The notes under the pieces: model-generated
Told to the model about the DNA's origin: nothing
The model's database searches: none
What the model saw: only the letters and a program-made list of their open reading frames with translations
Translations under genes and position numbers: made by a program
DNA from: Chitinophagales bacterium
Lineage (GTDB): Bacteria; Bacteroidota; Bacteroidia; Chitinophagales; JADIYW01
Assembly: GCA_023957245.1 (NCBI GenBank)
Contig: JAMLHJ010000006.1
Span: forward strand, 1 to 64,000
Length of the DNA: 64,000 nt
Direction of reading: 5' to 3'
Part shown: one piece after another, positions 8,847 through 18,821 of the stretch
Numbering within the stretch: the first letter of the stretch is position 1
Layout: each line of letters starts with the position of its first letter

Positions 8847-11800
8847 ATGAAGAAAGCATTTTTCTTTTTGTCTTTTATTACGTTAATTCAATTAGGATAT
8901 AGCCAGAATAATCCTAGTCCATATTCCTTATTAACAGCTCCATATTCTTTTAGTAGCTGGAATTCAGAGAAAGGGGTAGGAGAGTACCCGTCAAATATTT
9001 TGTTTTTACAATATAATATTGACGAAGAACCTAAAGAAAATGATGAGCCAAATGGTTTGTGGAAATGTGTTTATAATATAGATTCTCGTTCAAGATTTGT
9101 TGGTTTAGGAGAGTGGGGAGTAGGACTGATAAATTCTAGTGACCAACAAGACTCTCCTTCAAGATGTGGAAATGGAGAGGAGATTGGTGGAAAAGTAGGG
9201 GCAGTTATATTAGCTCTGAATACTTCTAATATGCAAGATATTGATCTTTCTTGGAAGGTCAGAATGGTCGAACAAGGAAATGGATATCCTGAACCTAGAG
9301 AGTTTAAATTTAAAGCACAATATCAGATTGGTGTTACTGGACAATGGATCGATTTTCCATTGTCAACAGTTTATTCTTCAAAGGGTAAAGAAAATGGGAT
9401 GTTTCAGAACTTTTCAATTGTTTTTCCGCATGAATTAGAAAATAAAACAAATGTCCAGATTAGATGGAAATATTTTCAAGAATCAGCCAATCAAGGTGGA
9501 ACTAGACCATTCTTAGCACTAGATGATATTAGAGTTGCAGGATTAAATACAAGTACAGGATATCAACCTTATGTTTTTATTGACAGTGAAAACTTAGGTG
9601 ATTTTGGTTGCCTTCCTGGAAAATCTTCGTTAATAGATTCCATATTAATTTCTGCTATTCAATTGACAGAACCATTAACAATTACTTCTGATAATAACTT
9701 TTATATCTCACTATCCAGGGATAACAACTATACACAAACAATTACTCTCCCCGCTTTAAATGGACAAATAGATGATAGATATTTTTACATCAAGAAGGAG
9801 TGTTTATCAACAGGGATAGAAAATGGAAAGTTGAGCTTTAAAACGAATAAGTTTTCTAAGGAGGTTGCCCTTAAAGGAGAAGGGTATTATCAATTTTTTA
9901 TTAATGAAATAGTGGCATCCAACTTTATGTCATATTATGACAATTTTACTAAAGATTATCCAGATTGGATAGAAGTTTACAATCCAAATGATACAAGTTT
10001 AAATTTACTGAATTACTATTTTTCTGATGATATCAATAATCTTAAGAAGCAAAGAATTGGAATTAATCCAACTCATACAATCCCTTCAAAAGGATTTAAA
10101 CTTTATATTGCCAATGGAGAAGCTATTAGTCATAACCATTTTAATTTTTCATTATCTACCCATGGAGAAACTGTTTTCTTAGTAGGTAAAGATGGGAAAA
10201 CTATTATTGATAGTGTTACTTATGATAATCTTTCTACAGATGTTTCTTATGGAAGAGAATTAGATGGGACAAATAATTGGGTATTGTTTAAAAAACCTAC
10301 TCCCAATTCTTCAAATTTGGAAGGCACTGTCTTATTAGAAAAATCTGAACCACCAATTTTTTCCCAATTAGGAGGAGAGTTTGATGATGGATTTTTATTA
10401 TCTCTTACAACAAATAATCCCAATGCCAAAATTTATTACACAACAGATGGTTCAACGCCTTCAGTTGAAAATTTAGGAGGTTTTACTTATGAATACAAAC
10501 AAAGCTATTATAGAGAGCCAGGTTATATAGCAGATTCATATTATAGACCTTATAGGACAAATATTTTCAATGCACCTATTAATTTAAATCTGTATCGAAA
10601 TAAATTATTTTGGATGGGTGATATTAACGCTATTATTTTTTTATCTCCTTTTATTCCAAAGAAAAGGCAAGAACCAGCAATTGTGATTAGAGCAATAGCT
10701 GTTGAAGAAGGTAAAGATCCTAGTGAAATAATTACTCATACATTTTTTTATAAAGAAAATGAAATATTTAAAAGAGATTTGCCTGTAATTTCTTTAACTG
10801 TAAATGAGGATCTGTTTAGAGGTTTTGAGAATGGAATATCTGTACCTGGTATAGATTACGAGACATTTAGATACACATACCCATACGCCTCTAATCATAA
10901 ATCTCCAGCAAACTATAATCGAAGAGGAAGAGGTTCAGAGATTCCTGCTAATTTTGAAATTATTAGTAGTAAATCTGTTGTCGTCAATCAGCAACTTGGC
11001 ATTAGAATTCACGGAAATATGTCTCGCTCATTTGTTCATAAAAGTCTGAGGCTATATCCAAGGCAATATTATAGTAGTGGAAAAGAAGTTATTACATATC
11101 CAATATTTTCAAATTTACCTTATGAAGATTATAAAAGACTTTTGTTAAGAAATTCTGGAAATGATTATAATAAAACTTTTTTCAAAGATGCTTTCATTCA
11201 ACAAATAATGGCATTCTCTGGTATTGACTATCAAGAATATATGCCATTTTTGACATTTATAAATGGAGAGTTTTTTGGGTTATTAAATGCGCGAGAAAGA
11301 ATAGATGTGAATTATTTTCAAAGGAAGTATGGATTTGAGGATAAGGAAATTGATATACTAGAAAATAATAGCATAGTTACAGAAGGAAATGCAGAAGTTT
11401 ATAATTCCTTTCTTGATAATCTAAAATCAATTAATGTTAATACTGAAGATGCATATCATTATTGTAATGAAAATATAGACATAGATAATTATATTGATTA
11501 CAATCTAGCTAAATTATATTCTGCTGAAACGGATTGGCCTGGAAATAATATTATGTATTGGAGATATAAAAGAGAGAAATATACTCCCCATTCACCCTAT
11601 GGTCTAGATGGAAGATGGCGATGGGTCAATTTTGATAATGATTGGAGCTTTTTGGAATCACCTACTATTAATGCTTTTGAGAGAACAATGAATCCGATAA
11701 TGATAATTATTAATGCAGAAGGGGAAGAAGAAGAAAGAGATAATCCTAATACATTCTTATTTCGAACAATTATTCAGAATGAAAGATTCAAAAACGAATT

Positions 11801-13427
11801 CATTACTAGATATTCAGACTTATTAAACACTGCATTTTTACCTAAAAGAGTGAATAGTTTAATTGATTTGTTTCAAATCAGGCTAGATGGTGTTATAAAT
11901 TTTCATATCACAAGATGGGAGATGCCAAAAACCAAGCAAGATTGGTTGAATAATATTCAATTGCTTAGAGATTTTGCTAATTCAAGACCTGAGAATTGTA
12001 GAAAGCATATTCAGGAAACATTTGGAATGGGCTCTTTGTCTGAAGTTACTTTAGATGTTGATGATATTAATAAAGGTCATATAAAAATAAATACTATTGA
12101 GATAAATTCTTCCACTCCTGGAATCGATTCAAATCAGATATATCCATGGAAAGGACTATACTTTAATGACTTTAAAATTTCATTTATTCCTATTCCAGCT
12201 GATGGCTACAAATTTTCTTATTGGGAAACAACTGATAGTATTTCTCATATCGATACATTAGTATTTGATTTGAAGAAAAATATTAAGGTCAAAGCATTTT
12301 TTGAAGTAGATGAAAACTATATATACATCCCAGAAGCTGCAAAAATTGACCAATGTCCTTATGAGTTCTCAGAATGGGCAAGTCGCCAACTAATTGGGGC
12401 CAGACCCAATAATATGGCATTTTATTATACTAGGTTTCCAGATTCTCGTGCCAATGGAATGCTGGAAGGTAGGTTGGACAGTATTCGTTATGATTATTCT
12501 ACTAAGACTAGAATAAATGGTTTGGGAAGCAGAGGTTTGTCTTTGATAAACTCAACAAAAGCCAATGACAATTACTATGAAACAAGATTAGGAGCTGTTG
12601 CAGTAGCATTCAATACAGTAAATATTCCTGCTGCAGAAGTGATTTTTACTGCTGGCACTGTTCTTCCTCAATCTAAAAAATATAGTTTAAGACTTCAATA
12701 TAGATATAGTGATAAAGGTGATGTCTTTGACTTTAAAGATGTGAATGGTCAGTTGGTAGAGTATCATGGCAATAGCAATGCTGAACATGAACAAGTATTT
12801 AAAGTTGATTTACCTCAAGATATGATGGGAAGAAAATATGTTCAATTACTTTGGAGGTATTATTATAATGGTCAGCAAATAGATATGGGTTCTGATGCGA
12901 GAGATGAACTGAGGATTGATGATATTACAATTCGTCAAAAAGCTATTGTTCAAATTAAAACCTTAGATACATATCAAAGTGAGATTATTGGCAACCCTAA
13001 TAGTAAGACTTTTCAATGGTATAAATGCGAAAATGACTCTCTGATTACTTTAGAAAATGAAACTAAATCTTCAATTAAGATAAATGCTCCTGGAACTTAT
13101 GCTTTGGCGGTTGATTTCGGAGACTGTCAATATTTATCAGATTGTACTTATTTGTTTGTTAAAGAGCATAAGGAATTTTCACCTAGTATTTCTAGTAATA
13201 TCGTTCCCAATCCCAATAATGGAATTTTTACTCTTTATTTTGATGAAGAAATTAATAATGTGAATATTAGAGTATTGGATGTTTTGGGTAAATTAATTGA
13301 TTCTTATTCTTTTCAAACAACTCAATCTATTGCGTTTGACGGTAGGAAATGGGGCAAGGGAATGTATGTTATAGAAGTATCTGCTATGGACGGTAGAAAA
13401 TCTACTGAGAAAGTGATTATTCATTAG
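8847..13427 (+). CDS. Large secreted CotH-family protein with T9SS sorting domain
   Basis: This 1526-residue protein has a signal peptide (cleavage near GYSQ). Domains in order: a beta-sandwich module (about 29-235), a lamin-tail domain (about 350-495, starting NEIVASNF), a chitobiase-C-like segment (about 500-545, IYYTTDGSTPS), a CotH kinase-like domain (about 640-1040, with LPVISLTVNEDLF, GIRIHGNMS, WRWVNFDNDWSF), a beta repeat resembling the InlB B-type (about 1070-1155, FSYWETTDS), a second copy of the first module (about 1164-1365) and a T9SS type A C-terminal domain (about 1448-1526, NPNNGIF then KGMYVIEV). It should cross the outer membrane through T9SS. CotH domains phosphorylate proteins in other bacteria; the target here is unknown. 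It appears monocistronic. Confidence 0.88.
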   Translation: MKKAFFFLSFITLIQLGYSQNNPSPYSLLTAPYSFSSWNSEKGVGEYPSNILFLQYNIDEEPKENDEPNGLWKCVYNIDSRSRFVGLGEWGVGLINSSDQQDSPSRCGNGEEIGGKVGAVILALNTSNMQDIDLSWKVRMVEQGNGYPEPREFKFKAQYQIGVTGQWIDFPLSTVYSSKGKENGMFQNFSIVFPHELENKTNVQIRWKYFQESANQGGTRPFLALDDIRVAGLNTSTGYQPYVFIDSENLGDFGCLPGKSSLIDSILISAIQLTEPLTITSDNNFYISLSRDNNYTQTITLPALNGQIDDRYFYIKKECLSTGIENGKLSFKTNKFSKEVALKGEGYYQFFINEIVASNFMSYYDNFTKDYPDWIEVYNPNDTSLNLLNYYFSDDINNLKKQRIGINPTHTIPSKGFKLYIANGEAISHNHFNFSLSTHGETVFLVGKDGKTIIDSVTYDNLSTDVSYGRELDGTNNWVLFKKPTPNSSNLEGTVLLEKSEPPIFSQLGGEFDDGFLLSLTTNNPNAKIYYTTDGSTPSVENLGGFTYEYKQSYYREPGYIADSYYRPYRTNIFNAPINLNLYRNKLFWMGDINAIIFLSPFIPKKRQEPAIVIRAIAVEEGKDPSEIITHTFFYKENEIFKRDLPVISLTVNEDLFRGFENGISVPGIDYETFRYTYPYASNHKSPANYNRRGRGSEIPANFEIISSKSVVVNQQLGIRIHGNMSRSFVHKSLRLYPRQYYSSGKEVITYPIFSNLPYEDYKRLLLRNSGNDYNKTFFKDAFIQQIMAFSGIDYQEYMPFLTFINGEFFGLLNARERIDVNYFQRKYGFEDKEIDILENNSIVTEGNAEVYNSFLDNLKSINVNTEDAYHYCNENIDIDNYIDYNLAKLYSAETDWPGNNIMYWRYKREKYTPHSPYGLDGRWRWVNFDNDWSFLESPTINAFERTMNPIMIIINAEGEEEERDNPNTFLFRTIIQNERFKNEFITRYSDLLNTAFLPKRVNSLIDLFQIRLDGVINFHITRWEMPKTKQDWLNNIQLLRDFANSRPENCRKHIQETFGMGSLSEVTLDVDDINKGHIKINTIEINSSTPGIDSNQIYPWKGLYFNDFKISFIPIPADGYKFSYWETTDSISHIDTLVFDLKKNIKVKAFFEVDENYIYIPEAAKIDQCPYEFSEWASRQLIGARPNNMAFYYTRFPDSRANGMLEGRLDSIRYDYSTKTRINGLGSRGLSLINSTKANDNYYETRLGAVAVAFNTVNIPAAEVIFTAGTVLPQSKKYSLRLQYRYSDKGDVFDFKDVNGQLVEYHGNSNAEHEQVFKVDLPQDMMGRKYVQLLWRYYYNGQQIDMGSDARDELRIDDITIRQKAIVQIKTLDTYQSEIIGNPNSKTFQWYKCENDSLITLENETKSSIKINAPGTYALAVDFGDCQYLSDCTYLFVKEHKEFSPSISSNIVPNPNNGIFTLYFDEEINNVNIRVLDVLGKLIDSYSFQTTQSIAFDGRKWGKGMYVIEVSAMDGRKSTEKVIIH

Positions 13428-13448
13428 TCATAGATTAAGATTTTGACT

Positions 13449-13456
13449 TAGATTTG
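13449..13456 (+). promoter_or_regulatory. -7 element before LD-carboxypeptidase
   Basis: TAGATTTG matches TAnnTTTG and ends 6 bp before the ATG at 13463, again implying a leaderless or near-leaderless transcript. No convincing -33 TTG lies at the usual distance, so this is tentative. Confidence 0.4.
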
Positions 13457-13462
13457 TGCATT

Positions 13463-14359
13463 ATGTATATTCCGGCAAGTTTAAATATTGGAGACACTAT
13501 TGGCTTAGTGTGTATGGCGCGAAAAATTGATTTATCAGCGATTCGTTCATCTATCCATTTTTTTGAACAGGCAGGATTTAAGGTAAAAATAGGGAAATCT
13601 GTTGGCGCTGAGTATTGCCAATACGGTGGTGATGATCAACTTCGCAGAAGTGATTTGCAATTGATGTTAGATGATCCTGAAGTGAAAGCTATTTTTTCTT
13701 GTCGTGGTGGATATGGCACTGTAAGAATTATAGACGATATTTATTATGGAAATTTCATCTCCAAACCCAAATGGATAGTTGGATATTCTGATGTTACAGC
13801 TTTGCACGCCCACCTCAACCATGTAATGGGTATCAGTACTTTACACGCAACTATGCCTGTCAATTTTGATAATAATACTCCAGCCTCTTTGCAATCTATG
13901 GTTGATGCACTGATGGGAAAAAGTTTGTCTTATCAATTTGGTGCTCATCCGATGAATAGAAATGGCATTGCTTCTGGGAAAGTGGTTGGTGGAAATTTAT
14001 CATTGATATATAGTCTTTTAGGTACAAAGACCCTATTTAATACTTCAGGAAAAATTTTATTTATTGAAGATTTAGATGAATATCTGTATCATATTGATAG
14101 AATGATTGTATCTCTCAAACGTGCAGCAAAACTCAATAATATAACTGCTTTGATAGTTGGAGGAATGACAGATATGAAGGATAATACAATTCCTTATGGT
14201 AAAAATGCAGAGGAAATTATTTTAGAACATACTCAAGAATTTGATTATCCGATATGTTTTGGATTTCCAGCTGGGCATATTGATGACAACCGTGCTATTA
14301 AATTGGGTGTGAATGCTCAAATAAATATCTCTGAAAGCAAAGTTCTATTTAATCAGTAA
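13463..14359 (+). CDS. LD-carboxypeptidase (peptidase S66, MccF/LdcA type)
   Basis: This 298-residue S66 serine peptidase probably cleaves the terminal D-alanine from muropeptide tetrapeptides during cell-wall recycling in the cytoplasm. The triad is visible: Ser in GYSDVTALHAH, Glu in FIEDLDEYLYHIDR and His in PAGHIDDNRAIKLG. The early SCRGGYG motif is also typical. The frame opens at a TTG at 13454, but the ATG three codons later matches the conserved IPASLNIGDTIG start and follows the -7 element. Its last 11 bases overlap the convergent DUF3820 gene. Confidence 0.92.
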   Translation: MYIPASLNIGDTIGLVCMARKIDLSAIRSSIHFFEQAGFKVKIGKSVGAEYCQYGGDDQLRRSDLQLMLDDPEVKAIFSCRGGYGTVRIIDDIYYGNFISKPKWIVGYSDVTALHAHLNHVMGISTLHATMPVNFDNNTPASLQSMVDALMGKSLSYQFGAHPMNRNGIASGKVVGGNLSLIYSLLGTKTLFNTSGKILFIEDLDEYLYHIDRMIVSLKRAAKLNNITALIVGGMTDMKDNTIPYGKNAEEIILEHTQEFDYPICFGFPAGHIDDNRAIKLGVNAQINISESKVLFNQ

Positions 14360-14588
14360 TTTTTTTGTTGGAATTATTGAGTAATGGTTTTAATAAAAAT
14401 TCAAGACCATTAAGCTTTATGACATACATTGTTTCTAATAACATTCCCAACTGATTTTTTGGGAAACCATTATTATTTCTCATCCATTCCAGATATGAAA
14501 CAGGAATTTGATAAATTTTCAAGCCTTTATATTTCCCAAAAGGCATTTCTGTTTCAATAATTTTAATCAATATCGTTTTGTCCAGCAT
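14349..14588 (-). CDS. DUF3820 family small protein
   Basis: This 79-residue protein contains the family motif MPFGKYKG followed by IPVSYLEWM. DUF3820 proteins are small and have no settled biochemical role. It overlaps the 3' end of rnc by 26 bp (14563-14588), so it is probably translated from the acpP-fabF-rnc transcript. It also overlaps the convergent LD-carboxypeptidase by 11 bp. Confidence 0.75.
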   Translation of the reverse strand: MLDKTILIKIIETEMPFGKYKGLKIYQIPVSYLEWMRNNNGFPKNQLGMLLETMYVIKLNGLEFLLKPLLNNSNKKITD

Positions 14589-15273
14589 TTGGGTCTAAGA
14601 TATTTAATGTCTGAATAGCAGCCTCTTTTTCGGCTATTTTCTTACTATAACCAAAACCACTAGCGTAAAATATATTATTCATCCATACTTGTACTTCAAA
14701 AGAAGTTGGGCTTTGTATATTTGGTTTCATTAAACGAAATTCTAGTTTTCGTTTTTTCTTCTGTGCCCATTCATGAAGCTTGCTTTTAGGGTCGATGGTG
14801 AGTTGTTGAGATAGCTCAATATTATTTTCATTTAGTATCCATTTGAAAACAAATGCTTTAGCCGCTTCAATGCCTCCATCAAGATAATAAGCTCCAATCA
14901 ATGCTTCTACTATATCTCCTCCCAAATCTCTTGCATTCCCAATATATTTTCTATCAATATTGTGTAAGACAAACTGTGATAAGTTTATCTTTTTTGCTAC
15001 AGCATTTAACTGTGCTCTACTGACTAAGTAAGAACGCATTTTACTGAGTTCTCCTTCATCTTTTAATGGAAAATGTTGAAATAAATATTCGGCTACAATC
15101 ATGCTCAGAACAGCATCTCCCAAAAATTCTAACTGTTCATAATTATAACAAAGCTGACCGTTGATAGATGGGTGAGTGATTGCTCTTTTAAAATAAATTT
15201 CTGATTTTGTTGGATAAAAATTGCCTAGATTTTTATATAAATCTTCAAGTTCAAATTGATGTTTATCCATCAT
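14563..15273 (-). CDS. rnc: Ribonuclease III
   Basis: This 236-residue RNase III has the signature LEFLGDAVLSMIVAEYLF and a second catalytic block GDIVEALIGAYYLDGG. A C-terminal double-stranded RNA-binding domain (about 160-230) ends with KKIAEKEAAIQTL. It processes rRNA precursors and structured mRNAs in the cytoplasm. Its ATG overlaps the fabF stop by one base (TAATG), which indicates translational coupling. The acpP-fabF-rnc order is common in Bacteroidota. Confidence 0.96.
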   Translation of the reverse strand: MMDKHQFELEDLYKNLGNFYPTKSEIYFKRAITHPSINGQLCYNYEQLEFLGDAVLSMIVAEYLFQHFPLKDEGELSKMRSYLVSRAQLNAVAKKINLSQFVLHNIDRKYIGNARDLGGDIVEALIGAYYLDGGIEAAKAFVFKWILNENNIELSQQLTIDPKSKLHEWAQKKKRKLEFRLMKPNIQSPTSFEVQVWMNNIFYASGFGYSKKIAEKEAAIQTLNILDPNAGQNDID

Positions 15274-16526
15274 TATTGTTGGAATTTCTTAAAAATTACT
15301 GATGCATTATGACCACCAAAACCAAAAGTGTTTGACAAGGCATAATTAACAGTTCTTTTCTGTGCATTCTGAATTGTGAAATTTAATAAAGGGTCGATAT
15401 TTTCATCTCTTTGTTCATGATTGATAGTAGGAGGGATGATATCGTGATTCACAGACATGACACATGCTATAGCTTCAATAATACCTGCCGCACCTAGTAG
15501 ATGTCCAGTCATAGATTTAGTCGAACTGATATTTAACTGATGAGCTTGTTCACCAAAAACTTTTTCAATAGCTTTAATTTCTATACCATCGCCTAACGGG
15601 GTTGAAGTGCCGTGCGTATTGATATAATCTATATCTGTAACTTCAATATTCGCATCTCGAATAGCATCTATCATTACATCTTGCGCACCCTCTCCATCTG
15701 GATGTGGTGCTGTCAAATGATAAGCATCTGCAGAAAGTCCTCCGCCTATTAGCTCTGCATAGATTTTAGCTCCTCGTCGTTGTGCGCTATCCAATGTTTC
15801 TAAGATAAGACACCCTGCACCTTCACCCATTACAAATCCATCTCTATCTTTGTCATAAGGTCTTGAAGCTGTTTGGGGACTATCATTTCTTTCTGACAAA
15901 GCCCTTAATGCATTAAATCCTCCGATACTGACTTCATTGACAGAAGCTTCTGAACCGCCACATACAATTACATCTGCTCTCCCTAAACGCAAATAATTTA
16001 ATGCGTCAATAATTGCGTTTGTAGATGATGCACAAGCCGAGACAACAGAAAAGTTCATACCTCTAAATCCATGTCGAATTGAAATATGACCTGCTGCAAT
16101 ATCTACTATCATTCGAGGGACAAAAAATGGGCTAAACTTAGGTACTCTTTCGTTATTAGCGTATTTGATGACTTCATCTTGAAAAGTCTCAACACCACCT
16201 ATGCCTGATGACCAGATGACACCTATTCTTTTTTTGTCAATACCTGATGATAATATACCTGCATCTATTATTGCTTCTTCTGAAGCAGCTATTGCATACT
16301 GTGAAAAAAGGTCAAATCTTTTGATTTCCTTCTTGTCTAAAATGGAAGAAATATCAAAATCTTTTACTTCGCAAGCAAACTTAGTTTTGAAATGTGTGGT
16401 ATCGAACTTTGTAATAAAATCTGCACCACTAACTCCTTGAATCAAGGAATCCCAATATTCTTTAGCACTATTGCCTATAGGAGTAATTGCGCCAATACCT
16501 GTTACAACAACTCTGTTAAGCAGCAT
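15273..16526 (-). CDS. fabF: 3-oxoacyl-ACP synthase II
   Basis: This 417-residue KAS II of full length extends acyl-ACP with malonyl-ACP in type II fatty acid synthesis. The active-site Cys lies in SVVSACASSTNA, and the two His in NTHGTSTPLGD and TKSMTGHLLGAAG. The C-terminus has the usual NTFGFGGHNAS. It starts 9 bp after acpP, so substrate carrier and enzyme are made together, and it overlaps rnc by one base. Confidence 0.97.
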   Translation of the reverse strand: MLLNRVVVTGIGAITPIGNSAKEYWDSLIQGVSGADFITKFDTTHFKTKFACEVKDFDISSILDKKEIKRFDLFSQYAIAASEEAIIDAGILSSGIDKKRIGVIWSSGIGGVETFQDEVIKYANNERVPKFSPFFVPRMIVDIAAGHISIRHGFRGMNFSVVSACASSTNAIIDALNYLRLGRADVIVCGGSEASVNEVSIGGFNALRALSERNDSPQTASRPYDKDRDGFVMGEGAGCLILETLDSAQRRGAKIYAELIGGGLSADAYHLTAPHPDGEGAQDVMIDAIRDANIEVTDIDYINTHGTSTPLGDGIEIKAIEKVFGEQAHQLNISSTKSMTGHLLGAAGIIEAIACVMSVNHDIIPPTINHEQRDENIDPLLNFTIQNAQKRTVNYALSNTFGFGGHNASVIFKKFQQ

Positions 16527-16535
16527 ATTGAAAGT

Positions 16536-16775
16536 TTATAATGAAACGTTAGCTTCCAAGTAAGCAACTGCATCACCTACAGTGGTAATGTTTTCTGCTT
16601 CTTCATCTGGAATGCTCACTTTAAATTCATTTTCAAACTCCATAATCAACTCAACTGTGTCCAATGAGTCTGCGCCCAAATCCTTTATAAAATTAGCTTC
16701 ATTTGTAATTTTACTTTCTTCGACGTTAAGTCTTTCTATGATGATGCTTTTTACTCGCTCAGCGATTGTTGACAT
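16536..16775 (-). CDS. acpP: Acyl carrier protein
   Basis: This 79-residue acidic helical protein carries the phosphopantetheine attachment motif [15 protein letters not shown] (Ser about 39). It carries growing acyl chains for FabF and the other FAS II enzymes. It is the first gene of the acpP-fabF-rnc-DUF3820 operon, with a -7 element about 35 bp upstream. Confidence 0.97.
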   Translation of the reverse strand: MSTIAERVKSIIIERLNVEESKITNEANFIKDLGADSLDTVELIMEFENEFKVSIPDEEAENITTVGDAVAYLEANVSL

Positions 16776-16809
16776 GGCTTAATATTTTCTTAATAATAAT
16801 AAATTGTTG

Positions 16810-16817
16810 CAAAGTTA
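16810..16817 (-). promoter_or_regulatory. -7 element of the acpP operon
   Basis: On the minus strand 16817-16810 reads TAACTTTG, an exact TAnnTTTG match, 34 bp before the acpP ATG. No clear TTG lies at the -33 position. The 140-bp gap 16776-16915 also holds the start region of the divergent gene at 16916. Confidence 0.5.
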
Positions 16818-16915
16818 ATCCATTTAATGATTACCACATAATATTTGTTGAGTAAATTTGTTATATTTTACTATCGAAAACGATTTAATTCTTACCTGAA
16901 AGCAAAGTTCAATTC

Positions 16916-17386
16916 ATGTCTAGTAAAAGTATTATTAAGGAAAAACAGCTTGAGGATAATGAAGTTAAAATTTTAGGTTTAGTATCCAAATCTCCTATCC
17001 ATAAATTAGCGTGGTTAATTAATAATCAATTTGATTGGAATATTGAGAGAGTAGGTGATATAATTATTGTAGATGATAGATATAAAAAAATACTATTTAA
17101 CACTTCTGATAAAGTAGTAGAAAATACTGGCATTCATTTCCCATTATGTTCTTATGTTAATCAAGGAGATTGGTATGAAGTAGATTTAATTAAGAATAAA
17201 GTCGATTCAATTGTTTTTAATCAAGAGCTAAAAAATTTTGATTATCTTATATTGATTCATGGTATTTTTAAATATTTACCTTCTGGATTTTTGAAGGAAA
17301 TTAAATCATTTCCTCAGATTCAAATGGCAGCAGAAATTTCAATAAAAAAAATAAAAGACCAGAGCTTACTATTAAGTTACAAATAA
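16916..17386 (+). CDS. IPExxxVDY-like family protein upstream of pyk
   Basis: This 156-residue soluble protein has no signal peptide or membrane segment. Its position, between the acpP-fabF-rnc operon and pyk, is where Bacteroidota commonly encode the uncharacterised IPExxxVDY family. The sequence fits that family in length and in the N-terminal pattern HKLAWLINNQFDW and the late hydrophobic FDYLILIHG. The naming motif itself is not clearly preserved. It ends 6 bp before pyk, so the two are likely cotranscribed. Function unknown. Confidence 0.6.
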   Translation: MSSKSIIKEKQLEDNEVKILGLVSKSPIHKLAWLINNQFDWNIERVGDIIIVDDRYKKILFNTSDKVVENTGIHFPLCSYVNQGDWYEVDLIKNKVDSIVFNQELKNFDYLILIHGIFKYLPSGFLKEIKSFPQIQMAAEISIKKIKDQSLLLSYK

Positions 17387-17392
17387 AAGAAA

Positions 17393-18814
17393 ATGAGAAG
17401 GAAGACAAAAATTATTGCGACAATAGGCCCAGCTAGTAACAGTTTCGAACAGCTGGAGAAGTTATATTTGGCAGGAGTAAATGCTTTTAGATTGAATTTT
17501 TCACATGGTACTCATGAAGACCATTTAAAAGTTATCAATTTTACGGAAGAGCTTAATAAAAAATACAATTCACATATCAGTTTATTGGCAGATTTACAAG
17601 GGCCTAAATTGAGAGTGGGAATGATTGAAAATGGTGTTGTTACTTTAAATACTGGTCAGTTGATTCATGTTGTAACCAAACCAATACTAGGCAATGCTAA
17701 TATTATTGATGTAACATACGAAACCCTGCCTCAAGATGTAAAAGTAGGAGAACAAATATTGATTGATGATGGAAAAATTTCTCTTCAAGTTGAAAGTATA
17801 GAAAATAATGAAGTTGTTATTTGTAGAGTAATAGAAGGAGGGGACTTAAGCTCTAAAAAGGGATTTAATCTTCCTAATACTGTAACATCTGTTCCGAGTT
17901 TGACTAATAAGGATCTGAAAGATTTAGATTTCATTCTCGAACATCCTATCAATTGGGTAGCACTTTCGTTCGTAAGAGAAGCAAAAGAAGTTTACGAACT
18001 CAAAGAGATTATCAAATCTAAGAATGGTCAGGCACGTGTAATGGCAAAAATTGAAAAACCAGAGGCTGTCATTAATATTGATGATATCATTCAAGCTTCT
18101 GATGCTATCATGGTTGCTAGAGGTGATTTGGGTGTGGAAATGCCTATGGAAGAAATGGCTATTGTGCAGAAAAGAATTGTTAGGAAATGTATTCAACAAG
18201 CTAGACCTGTGGTGATTGCTACTCAAGTGATGGAATCTATGCTAGAAATGTCTAGACCGACAAGAGCTGAAATTACTGATGTGTCTAATGCTGTTTTAGA
18301 TGGTGCTGATGTAGTCATGCTTTCTGGTGAAACATCTGTGGGAAAATATCCTATCAAAGTCATTGAGACAATTGATAAAATCATTTATAGAGTGGAGCAA
18401 GAACCTACGATTTATAACAAAGGGCATTTTGCAAAAGAAGGTTCACCTACTTTTTATTCTGATGCTATCTGTTATAATGCTTGTAGAATAGCCCATGATG
18501 TTCAGGCCAAATGTATCAATGCAATGACTTATTCAGGTTATACAGGTTTTGTATTGGCAAGTTATAGACCTGAAGCAGATATTTACATATTTACATCTAA
18601 TAAATTCTTACTCAATACATTAAGCATTGTTTGGGGGACAAATTGCTATTATTATAATAGCTTTGAAAGTACAGATGATACAATCGAAGATGTTATCTCA
18701 TTACTCAAGCAAGAAGGTATTGTTGAAAGTGGAGATGTAGTCATTAATACAGGCAGTATGCCTATTCGTGGGAGAGGAAGAACAAATATGATTAAGTTGA
18801 CTGAAGTAAAATAA
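17393..18814 (+). CDS. pyk: Pyruvate kinase
   Basis: This 473-residue enzyme converts phosphoenolpyruvate and ADP to pyruvate and ATP. Motifs in order: TKIIATIGPAS at the N-terminus, FRLNFSHG, ADLQGPKLR, the active-site block MAKIEKPEAV, ARGDLGVEM and ATQVMESM. A C-terminal allosteric-type domain runs from about 355. It belongs with the small upstream gene and is followed 7 bp later by queE. The length is normal for the family. Confidence 0.97.
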   Translation: MRRKTKIIATIGPASNSFEQLEKLYLAGVNAFRLNFSHGTHEDHLKVINFTEELNKKYNSHISLLADLQGPKLRVGMIENGVVTLNTGQLIHVVTKPILGNANIIDVTYETLPQDVKVGEQILIDDGKISLQVESIENNEVVICRVIEGGDLSSKKGFNLPNTVTSVPSLTNKDLKDLDFILEHPINWVALSFVREAKEVYELKEIIKSKNGQARVMAKIEKPEAVINIDDIIQASDAIMVARGDLGVEMPMEEMAIVQKRIVRKCIQQARPVVIATQVMESMLEMSRPTRAEITDVSNAVLDGADVVMLSGETSVGKYPIKVIETIDKIIYRVEQEPTIYNKGHFAKEGSPTFYSDAICYNACRIAHDVQAKCINAMTYSGYTGFVLASYRPEADIYIFTSNKFLLNTLSIVWGTNCYYYNSFESTDDTIEDVISLLKQEGIVESGDVVINTGSMPIRGRGRTNMIKLTEVK

Positions 18815-18821
18815 TATTCAG

